This document shows, one piece after another, positions 45,001 to 53,734 of a DNA stretch of 64,000 nucleotides (position 1 is the stretch's first letter; the number at the start of each line of letters is the position of its first letter). The notes below the pieces were generated by a model. The model was not told the DNA's origin, did no database searches, and saw only the letters and a list, made by a program, of their open reading frames with translations. The DNA comes from Agapanthus africanus (lineage: Eukaryota; Streptophyta; Magnoliopsida; Asparagales; Amaryllidaceae). Location of the stretch: positions 322,247,595-322,311,594 of the forward strand of contig JASDDO010000001.1 in NCBI GenBank assembly GCA_030015575.1, given 5' to 3'. Both the position numbers and the translations under genes were made by a program.

Positions 45001-45511
45001 GGTGATTTAGGATTGGCGAAGGAATACTTGGTTTGGTCGTGAATATCAGTCGCAATTTACGTTGCCCTCTTACTAATCCCTTGCTTTGTCTTAACTTAAT
45101 ACCTTCTGCACACCATCGTTATGCTAATTGGTTTTCTTCATTCCCTACCGGTCGGCACCTGCCTATGGTTTGGAAGAAGAATATCCAATTTGCGTAATAG
45201 GTGTACTATCTCCTAAACCAAGGAGTACTCGCAACCTGAGAGAAGGTAAAAGGAAAAGACAACTGAATAATCCTATCCGTTTTCTCCAGAACCTGAAACC
45301 ATCCTCGAATTCCTTCGAGTTTGTATATAACCATACGATGGTTTTGTCCAATGGAAATGGACGTTCGTAGTAATACGGGGTGTCCTGGAGAAATAGGTAA
45401 AAGTAGGAGTGGCAATGAGGTTCGCAACTCTGACAATCTAAAAGCCAGTATTTAAGAAGGTTCGGTCAACTTGGTCACTGAGTCATAGTCTTAGGGTCGG
45501 GTCAATGGTCG
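42099..45511 (-). pseudogene. E5 pol remnant
   Basis: Recognisable only by DNA similarity to the same interval of E3/E4: the RNase H phrase about 42220-42330, RT around 42950-43230 (ACTCCCACTGACTATGACA-like, matching the DSGSSG-coding stretch), the linker around 43400-43500 and integrase around 43600-44250. All frames are broken by many stops and short deletions. The protease active site is not found. There is no gag. This part is far more diverged than the LTRs. Confidence 0.75.
44667..45396 (-). repeat. Tandem duplication inside E5
   Basis: 44667-44996 and 45075-45396 are related (about 85 percent by eye): both have ACCTTCTGCACACC, GGTTTTCTTC.TTCCCTACCG, TATGGTTTGGAAGAAGA, TATATAACCATACGATGG and GGTGTCCTGGAGAAATA-like ends. 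They sit where protease and the start of integrase should be. Function unknown; open frames of 80-90 codons differ between copies. Confidence 0.72.
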
Positions 45512-45535
45512 CTGCCGAAGAGAGAGAGAAAAGAA
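45512..45535 (-). other. Candidate 3' splice site in E5
   Basis: In element sense a TTTCTTTTCTCTCTCTC tract, then TTCGGCAG, before CGACCATTGAC. Confidence 0.4.
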
Positions 45536-45817
45536 ACACTCAGCGTGCACTCTATCCTAGATCAGAATGGTTACCAATTTATCTAATCAGGAAACCTCCC
45601 ACTGTACCTCAAATTCTCCTCCAAACCTGAAAGAAGAATTAGTCGGGTCACCCGAGGAGTAAACTAACTCATCAGTGGGAATCGGGATCCAACTATCATC
45701 GCATGATAACGTGACGGAATCCGCTCACGGTATCACACTCCAGAAGGTATGCGCATATCTGGCAAGTTTCAGTTCTTTTGAAACTCCCGATGAGATTTTT
45801 TCCCCATGCTCTTATGA

Positions 45818-46016
45818 CCTTGGCGTGAGGTCAAAATATCATAAGTCACATGTCAAGTTCTGCCCGTCATTATCCAGGTTAATTTGAACCCACCCGTACA
45901 TACCCTTGACGTAGGCCAAAATAGTAGTACGACTGTCCCAAACCAACGCATCTATCTATGCAACAGATAAATACCCGGCAGCTACCAATCACTATGCCTT
46001 GGCGTGAGGTCAAAAT
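45818..46016 (-). repeat. E5 triple leader motif
   Basis: CCTTGGCGTGAGGTCAAAAT at 45818-45837 and 45997-46016, and the related CCTTGACGTAGGCCAAAAT at 45904-45922. It is the most diverged version; outer copies are identical. Confidence 0.83.
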
Positions 46017-46156
46017 ACATAGCTTCAATACTACCGAATATTTAACTGAAATGACGGAGGGCTACGAATGGTTTCTGGAGAAAACCTTTAACGTAATGAA
46101 CTTGATATCGTTGAAGGAACTGATAGCTTTTTGAAAATATAGTGACGAAAACCGTT

Positions 46157-46359
46157 GCTAAAGAGGTCACTCCCAGTGAAGGGATCTCGGCTCTTTCCCC
46201 GTAGAATGGGGTGCAGGATATTCCAAATGAATACTGTGATGCAAAGCAAAAGTAATCGGCTATAGTAAAGTTAATTCCCTGACGCAAACTTTTGTCCAAG
46301 GGGTCACTCCCGGTGAAGGGATCTCGGCCCTTGCCTCGTCGACTGAGGAGCAGGATATT
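46157..46359 (-). repeat. E5 paired hairpin repeats
   Basis: 46157-46220 (end stem CCCCGTAGAATGGGG, compensated against CCTCGTCGAATGAGG of E3/E4) and 46294-46359 (CCTCGTCGACTGAGG). Confidence 0.74.
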
Positions 46360-46741
46360 CCAACTGAATACCACGATGCAAAACAAAAGTGAACGTCCTT
46401 GCAATAACAGCTTTTTGAAAAGTGTTCCAACAACATCAGATTGGGTTTGTTTTTAACTTGCATTGATCCGAATCAACGCAGTCCCATCAATTGATCACAC
46501 CACAAAGAACGAAAATATACTGATGTACGTATATGCCATCCGCATTCGCCACTGGGTCCCGTCATTACCCGTTAGGTTAGCTAACTAACGACAGAGCGGG
46601 GACTGGACTAGCGCGGATGCAAAACATATACAACATCTACTAATATATATACCAATATATAGTATTCGCTCAAGGCATGATAAAATGCAACATCACAGAA
46701 ATGTACAGCATCACAGAAACAATACAGATATCTGGGATCCC

Positions 46742-46771
46742 CGGGTTTCACAGAGCCACTACTGAAACCCG
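46742..46771 (-). other. E5 hairpin B (GGCTC loop)
   Basis: In element sense CGGGTTTCA-GTAGTGGCTCTG-TGAAACCCG: a perfect 9-bp stem. Confidence 0.76.
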
Positions 46772-46823
46772 ACGTTCCCCTGGTCGTGTGGATAGCCTGT
46801 GCAATGAAATCCTAGACCCCTAC

Positions 46824-46925
46824 GGGCGCGGCAAGTTACCCGCCAAAACCTGAAGCGAGGCAGCCCCCTTCAGCACCGTGAATGGACCACCTAGCACTTC
46901 ACGGAATCCGGTAACTCGGGCACCC
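46824..46925 (-). other. E5 paired domain A, second copy in element sense
   Basis: GGGTGCCCGAGTTACCGG pairs with GGGTAACTTGCCGCGCCC in element sense. Its stem differs from the neighbouring copy at 46952-47054. Confidence 0.72.
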
Positions 46926-46951
46926 CTCCTGGGTCAACCTGTACCCCCTAC

Positions 46952-47054
46952 GAGTGCGGCGAATAGCCCGCCAATCCTAGAGTGAAGCCCCCTCCCTCTC
47001 AATGCCATGAGATGCGGGCTTGTTTCCCTCTAGAACCCGGCTATCCGTGCACCC
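46952..47054 (-). other. E5 paired domain A, first copy in element sense
   Basis: GGGTGCACGGATAGCCGG pairs with GCGGGCTATTCGCCGCACTC. It resembles the single E3 domain. Confidence 0.72.
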
Positions 47055-47305
47055 CTCCGCGGGGCAATCCTAGTACAGAAAGTAAAATATACATACAACG
47101 GGTACATCGACCGCAACCTGGCCGTGCCCCAAAATAATAATACAAACAGGCAGTGACGGCAGTCCACATGTCGGACGCTCGCCCCGCAATATCAAATGTA
47201 CATAATACAACCAAAACTGTACTAGCATTGCATCCAGGCTATCCCCCACGACCGATCCGCAACATCACAGCAAAAACAGAACATCAACGTGAAAGTCACG
47301 TTCGC

Positions 47306-47344
47306 AAATCCATCTAACCGGGCTATAGCAGTTAGACCGGATTT
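47306..47344 (-). other. E5 hairpin D (GCTATA loop)
   Basis: AAATCCATCTAAC pairs with GTTAGACCGGATTT around CGGGCTATAGCA; the inner stem is TCTAAC/GTTAGA. Confidence 0.74.
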
Positions 47345-47550
47345 ACCGATCGAGTGACATTCACGGTCGCAGATATAATGTAAATACTGTGAAATAATGT
47401 GTTTAAAATATCCGATCGATCAAACTTTAACAAGTGGGCCCCCAAGTACTACTGTAGCACATCAAGAAATTCTGGGCCCAAAATTAATATTCCAAAACCC
47501 ATATTTTAAGCCTACAAAGACACTGTAGAAATTTGGTGCAGGGATCTCCA

Positions 47551-47610
47551 CAGTGCGCGGCGGAAACGCGGCCCAAAGGGGGTTTTGGCCGCGGTTCCGC
47601 GCCTCCACTG
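47551..47610 (-). other. E5 GC-rich hairpin
   Basis: GCGCGG, GGAA-like, CGCGGCC and CAA pair with TTGGCCGCGGTTCCGCGC, with CAGTG/CACTG outside; one internal bulge. 192 bases from the primer site. Confidence 0.72.
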
Positions 47611-47801
47611 TCGATTCACCCTGTCGAATTTCTACAGTAGCCTAGTGGTCTCCAGTACACCAATTTTATACAACCTGAAAAATTTTTGGAGACCAAAAAA
47701 TTTCAACAGAAAACTGTCGCTTTGAAAAATGTAGATTTTGGAATTTTGGTCGATCGGAAATGCAAAACACATTAAACCAAGCTAGACTAAGTTAATGGCG
47801 A

Positions 47802-47815
47802 GGCTCTGATACCAC
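47802..47815 (-). other. E5 primer-binding site
   Basis: GTGGTATCAGAGCC in element sense. Confidence 0.93.
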
Positions 47816-50082
47816 TGTAAGTGCACGGCGGCGCCCCGGCCGTCAATCCGACGGCCAAATGCGGAAGCGGTGATAAACTTTAAATTTTTCTTGAACTGGC
47901 AAACCGCCGCGCACTAATACCCGGATCGAACCATTAATTAGTCCTAGCTAACTACAAGAAAGGGAAGAGAGATATACCGACTGATCCAAGTCCTCCGGTC
48001 TTCTCGTCGTCGTCCCGATCTCCTGCGGAAGCTCCGGCCTCCACCTCGTCGCCGGAAGTGCACCACATCGCCTACTTCTTTTACGGGCTCCCACTTCAAT
48101 GTCGAGGCAACTCGGGCACGAAGCTGGCTAGTCGACGTGCCCAAGATGTGCTGTAGAATGTAGTGTGGATTACTATGTCTCATTTTGGGGTTGTAGAATT
48201 GCCTTTGGTGGAGGGATTGAACTTGGAGCTTTTGAGAATGATCTTGTGGGATTTTTGCAGCATGAAATGAGCCAAAAAACCCCACCAAAAATTTGGGACA
48301 GCCCCAACTAGGGAAGTGGCCGGCCATGCAACTTGTGAGAGGGAGTGAATGAGAGAGAGTGGAGGAGAATGGCAAAGCATGAGAGAGATATGCAATAATC
48401 CAATGGAGAGAAAGAGAAGGCTATCATGCAAAGAATCATCATTCCAATAATACCAACACTCAACCAACAACCATGATAGCAAATAAAACAACACTCAACC
48501 ACCACCATCATCACCTCACAAAGTCAAGCAAGAAAGGTCCAAGGATGGGCTCCATCATGAAACCATCATGATACAAATATATGCAAAGAACACCTCCACA
48601 AATACTTATTTGCAACAATGCAAATAAGCCCTCCTCCACCAATCTTCGGCCAATGAACGATACAAAGGAAATCGGCCGTAACGGAAAGCAAACTGGCAAC
48701 TCCAGAAAACTGGTCCCGTAATAAATTACAGGAAAACCCCAATACTGTGCATACACACCCGCATTTGTATTCCGACCGAAATACAAATACAATGAGACAA
48801 AATCAATACTGTACTATACTAGTATCCGTCTTATACCAAAGCCGGCTAGTAATATCCGTTCGATCCTGATCCGTGCAATACCGCACGTATCTGATCAAAC
48901 CCTGCCATATACCCATACGGCCTATAGTACAAACTGTCCGATCCTGATCCGTGCAATACCGCACGTATCTGATCGGACCTTGCCATATCTCCATACGGCC
49001 TCTACAACTTTTCGCCCGAAAGCTGAGTAACTGAATGTGGGGGACTCTAAAGACTCGTCAACACCTTGGTTGTGGATTTAACCACTAGCACGTCAGAGGT
49101 ATAAGCCAATACGTAACGGGCTACCAGGTATTGACTAAAAGGTACGTCTGTGAGCGAACTCAGCCTGACACCCTACTGAGCCTGTCAGTGACAATATCCG
49201 TACAGTCCGGTCCGTTCGTCTATGAGCATCGCATGGCGGGCCTAGGGTTGGTAAAAGTCAGACCCCCAAAAGCGGTACAAGTCGTGTCGGAGTGTAGCCC
49301 AGAACACCCTGAGATACTACTGGAATACCTACCAGTAAATCTCCTTGCCTCGGCCGAGGGCTTCGTGTAATGGCTCTCCTAGACACAGCACGACCTCACC
49401 CCCAATACCGGGAGAGACGAACCCCTGAAGATACGCTCACTGCCTCCATGTGGCTCGGGACTGTACCCAACTAAAACCTGTTTGCACGACTCCTTTGAGC
49501 CGTGGTAGGGTAGTAATCAAAGTACAGTAGGAACTCACACAAGACAAATGACGATCCCCAGGTCGATGAACTAACCTGTACACATGTCACCAGGGAACTT
49601 CCATCTGACGTCTGGTATATGACCAACTAGCATGTTCCCGGCGAGTCCTGTCCGGTGTACTCATAACCCAATGAGCACCTGTATACATCTTAGGTGATCC
49701 AACTGACACCAGTGGCTTGTGAGACCGGCCACCGCCCCTCGTCGGGGTCTGGACTGTATACACTAGTCTACTCTGGAGTATCGATGCCCTGTCTCGAAAC
49801 TCTCACGACTAGGGACCATTTAAGGATATGCTTATAGACCCCCAGCTCCCACTTATATGATCGCCCTCATACTGCTGGTGGTCAAGCAAGAATCCTAGGG
49901 GCTCTATCAACGTGTAATAGCGACTTGTCAGGTCACCTAAAACAGTACACGATGATAAAGGTAAACCAGATAGCATACTATCATCTCGAGTAAGACTGTC
50001 CTACCGGGATAGGTCCTCCATCAATCATTGCAATCACGTACCTGTGACCTAATAATTGACTCTGAGGGCACTATCTCCAACA
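47816..50082 (-). repeat. E5 5' LTR
   Basis: 2267 bp, exactly the length of the 3' LTR. Palindrome CCTCGGCCGAGG at 49348-49359. Near the LTR end GGCCGTC pairs with GACGGCC. Confidence 0.94.
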
Positions 50083-50087
50083 CACTA
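50083..50087. repeat. Target-site duplication of E5, right copy (CACTA)
   Basis: Matches 39811-39815. Confidence 0.92.
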
Positions 50088-52082
50088 AACCGGATCTTTA
50101 CCATAAACCTAGTTAGCATGTTAAGGTTCTATCGACTATGATAGAAAGTATACTTAAAGAAAACAAGTCCTTCGGGTCTTCGATCCTCTCCTTAAGCTCC
50201 TCGACGGAAGTATGGATCGTGCTTGAACTTCGGCCTCCTTGTGTCAACGATGATCCACCCGAGAGCTCCAACCTTGAGCTAAACCTCTAGCTTGAGGTAA
50301 CTAGAATACTTAGCTTACTAATCTAAGTAGACTAGAGTGAGTAGAGTGTGATTTTAGTGGCTTAGTCTCACAAGCCCTTGATTCTCAACACAGGAGACAT
50401 TAGGGTTTGAGAGAGGAAGAGGGAGAGAACCATGGAAGAGAATGAGAGTAAGAATAATGAAGAGAGCTCTCATACGAGGAAAAAGAATAATAAGTTTTAT
50501 TAAGATAATTGTGATGGTTCATTTGATTTGATCATTATCATGTCACAATTAATGCTAAGCAAAATATCTCGTGCTCAACAAAAATATCTAAGTCAACAAT
50601 GGTCAATAAGTCAAATGGTCAAACCAATTAACCATGACAAAATTATCTCTAATAAAGATTAGTAAACAATTTCCTCCATCTCATTATGGTTTTAATCAAG
50701 TCAATGGTCAAAACCTTAATGAGGTGTCTCCTTCTCTGTCCCTCTCAACCGTATATACATACCCACATCCGTGTTCCGAGAAACACGAATACAATGAGAC
50801 TAAGCATATCCAATAATCATATACTAGGATCCGGCTTAAACCAAAGCCCTCTAGTATAGTCCGCTCGAACATCACACGCGCACAAGTACACGTATGTGAT
50901 CGAACCCTGTCGTAAAACCATACGACCTCTACTCGTTTCGCCCGAAGCTGGGAAACCCTCTGTGTGGGACTCTAAAGACTCGACAGTACTCTGGCAGTGG
51001 GTTTAACCACAAGCACGTCAGCGACACTAGCTGTACGTAACGGCTACCCAGATACCTGTCGAAAAGGAAGGCCGACGAGCAAACTCGTCCGAACTCCTAC
51101 TTAGCCTATCCGTGACAATATCCGTACAGTCCGGTCTCTTTGTCAAAGAGTATCGCATACCGGGTCTAGGGGTGGTGAACGTCAGACCCTAATAACCTGA
51201 TAAGTCATGCTGATGTGGCTCAGGACCAATCCGGAAAACTACCGATCAATATATCAGTAAATCCCTATTGCCTTGGCCAAGGTCTTATGGTCCTGACCAA
51301 TCAATCACTGTGCGATATCAACTCCCAATACCAGGAGAGACGAATCCCCAACAATCGCTCACTGCCTCTATGTGGCTCGGGACTGAACGCGACCAAAACC
51401 TGTTTGCACGACTCAGTAGAGCCGTAGTAGGATAGTGATCAAAGCTTAGTGGGAACTCACACGAGACAAATGCCGATCTCAGGTCCAAAGACTAACCTGT
51501 ACACATGTCACCTGAGAACTTCCATCCGACGATAGGTATAGTACCATCTGGAAGTTCTCGGCGAGTCCGTCCAGTGTACTCACCCCCAGTGAGCACCTGT
51601 ATATGATCTTAGTTGCATCAGACCAATGGCTGCGGGACCAACCATCCCCCGACGGGGCTAGAAACGTATACACTAGTCTACTCTGGAGTATCAATGCCCA
51701 GCCTTGATACTCACGCGACTAAGGACCATTTAAGGATATGCTTATGGACTACCCTGTCCCACAAGTGTGATCGCCATCACAACGCAGGTAGTCAAGCAAG
51801 ATCCTACGGGCTTTATCAACATGTAACCGCAATATGTAATAACTAGTAAGACATATGCCATGTTAAGATAAAGACAAATCATAATAGTATACTACCGTAT
51901 CGAGTCTTTATCAATATGTGCAAGCTAGATATAATAACAATAGAAATAAATACACATATCCTGACAAAGACAAGTCGAATAATATACTATAAAACTGAGT
52001 AAGATTGTCCTGTACATACATATCCCTAGTATCCATATGTATACATATACAATACTGGCCTCTAGGGCATATATATCCAATA
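50088..52082 (-). mobile_element. E3 5' LTR, main part
   Basis: Repeats 22066-24036 from base 50112 on. Palindrome CCTTGGCCAAGG at 51271-51282. The outer end reads CCAATA, a C-to-T change in the terminal CA. TAGTG (52083-52087) is the predicted target duplication; its partner lies left of the window. Confidence 0.87.
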
Positions 52083-53636
52083 TAGTGATCTTGGAAAATT
52101 CCAAGTTGAGGTTAGGGTTTGATTTGAGTTGTAATCTTGCAAGTGAGTGTAATTAGTGACTACAATACCCTTTAGTGTTAAAGATTCTGCACCAAATAAA
52201 TTTTAGAACCCAAGAGTTGAACTTTAGAAACTTTCCGTGTCGGTTTTGTGAATATCTTGAGCCTACAGGGAATCTGGAATGACCTGAGACCTTTACAAGA
52301 AAAACTAGCAACCCCCTTGACCTAGATTTAACACTAAAAGGCCACCCTGAGAATACAAACCCTATCCAAGCATCAGGGGCCTGCCAGATTGGATTTTGGG
52401 CTAATGTCGTCGGGTCATCTGTGGGTATTGGTGTTGGAATTGGTTCTGTAGCTCACATACCCTATATACTATCCCACTGTACTGCTAGTTTAGCCTAATA
52501 TTACCTGAACCAAAATCTGGGACCACTTTTCTATGTTGCTGTTTTATGTTTTGTGACTTTTAATGCCTTGAATTTTGGATATTGTGTTTTGTTTCGATCG
52601 ATTGGCGTTTGTACGTCAATGTCGAGGGTTATTGGTTCTTCTGCATGAGTAGACCATAGGTTTTAACCTATATGTGATTCGTGTGCCGTTTTGGTTTTCG
52701 TATGCAATTTCTGTTTATAATACTATGTGTTTATATATGTAGGCACCCTCGTGTGGACGTCGTACGACAGGGGAAGAGCATGGCGACTTTGACTTCGGCA
52801 AGCAAGGATCAAGGTGAGTAGATGTATATCTACGGGGGAAGTCGGGTGGATGGCGTATAGCACCCCCGCAGTTTCGTAGTGTAGCGTACGAATATGTTAT
52901 ATATATTTATAGATATGTGTATTTTGAGACATGTATAATTAGCAAGGAAGGTTTTAGGAGATCATGGGTTAATTTTTAGCGTAATTGGATGAAAGTGTTG
53001 TTAGTTGGTTTCTGAGTCGTGAAACCCTAGAGTAAAGGTTCACACACACACGCACACACGTGATCTGTTGGGTGTATATGTTTATATGTATATGTATATA
53101 TGGATGCGTTGGTGCGCGCACACACACACAAACATATACATATACATATACACGGATGATGAGGATAATATATTGATACTTGATGGTGAGTCGATATGAT
53201 CGGGCATGATGCTGTGAGATCGGTTATGTGATTTGGGTCGTGTTATGATATACGACATGATATTATAGTGGATCATTGGGCGATGTGTTTTCATACACAC
53301 GAGAATATATGTTGATGGTATCGGAATGTTCTAGACTTTAGAACGGTACACCTAATTCAGGATATTATGATAATGATACCGTATGAAACATGAGTAATAT
53401 GTGATATTTGACCCGTACCCCGATTTCCGAGATGCCGTACGATGGATTTTACCATATGAGGTATACATATGATGATTGATCCGCACTCTTGACTCGAGAA
53501 TGTCGTATTATATATTTTACCGTACGTGACGCTATTGAGGCGGGATCACCGACTACTAGATATATCGACTCGGACTTTAAGTGGATTTCCTTACCCTTTC
53601 GATTAGTCTCTTAGTTTAGTCATGTAGTTTATTAGG
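52083..53636 (+). mobile_element. Gypsy-LTR-like sequence, no gene seen
   Basis: No protein is recognised. The stretch 52741-52820 (TATGTAGGCACC, ACGTCGTACGACAGGGGAAG, CAAGGTGAGTAG) matches in order the reverse complement of 61250-61350 in the G1 LTR, which suggests part of a Ty3/gypsy LTR on the + strand. Simple CA and TATG tracts at 53041-53155 include an inverted repeat (GTATATG tract against CATATAC tract). Limits are unknown. Confidence 0.45.
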
Positions 53637-53734
53637 TAGTCAAGACCCGAAATGACACGCGACTGGCACTTGAATTATATGAAGTCTATAAGACCCCATC
53701 TAATTCAAGTAAGCGAAAAAATCCCAGAAATCTA
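53637..53734 (-). mobile_element. Gypsy LTR end fragment, cut by E6
   Basis: Resembles the first 100 bases of the G1 LTR (58875 on): GACCCGAAA, then GGCACTT, GTCTA, AAGTAAGC, GAAAA and CCCAGAAATC in the same order. The expected TGTCACGACCC is TAGTCAAGACCC here. E6 follows, so E6 sits in an older gypsy LTR. Confidence 0.5.

Larger units (their letters stand above)
45536..47801 (-). other. E5 untranslated leader
   Basis: Element-sense order: GC hairpin (47551-47610), hairpin D (47306-47344), domain A twice (46952-47054, 46824-46925), hairpin B (46742-46771), paired repeats (46294-46359, 46157-46220), triple motif (46016 down to 45818). The GAAA-loop segment is deleted. Confidence 0.76.
39816..50082 (-). 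mobile_element. E5: complete copia element with near-identical LTRs and ruined pol
   Basis: 10,267 bp on the minus strand inside the E3 5' LTR. Both LTRs are 2267 bp and differ by roughly 1 percent by eye. The coding region has no frame with more than a few recognisable residues. Primer site, purine tract, leader hairpins and triple motif are all kept. It also has two internal tandem duplications (44667-45396 and 46824-47054). Confidence 0.94.
22066..52082 (-). mobile_element. E3: gag-less Ty1/copia element, split by E4 and E5
   Basis: Minus-strand element in pieces: 3' LTR (22066-24036, its far end displaced by E2b), pol (24037-27377), leader (27378-29596 plus 39576-39708), primer site (39709-39721), 5' LTR (39722-39815 plus 50088-52082). 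Joining across E4 and E5 restores the normal order and spacing. Pol has several stops, mostly TGG/CAG to TAG. Its right end reads CCAATA where CCAACA is expected. Own sequence totals about 9.8 kb. Confidence 0.88.

Noticed and set aside
39816-50082. Exactly 8000-base offset between the E5 LTRs as an assembly artefact
   Set aside because: The copies differ by scattered substitutions, each has its own flank with a matching CACTA duplication, and the number is internal length plus LTR length.
52083-53734. Host gene or intron
   Set aside because: No frame of useful length, no conserved protein, and parts resemble gypsy LTR sequence.
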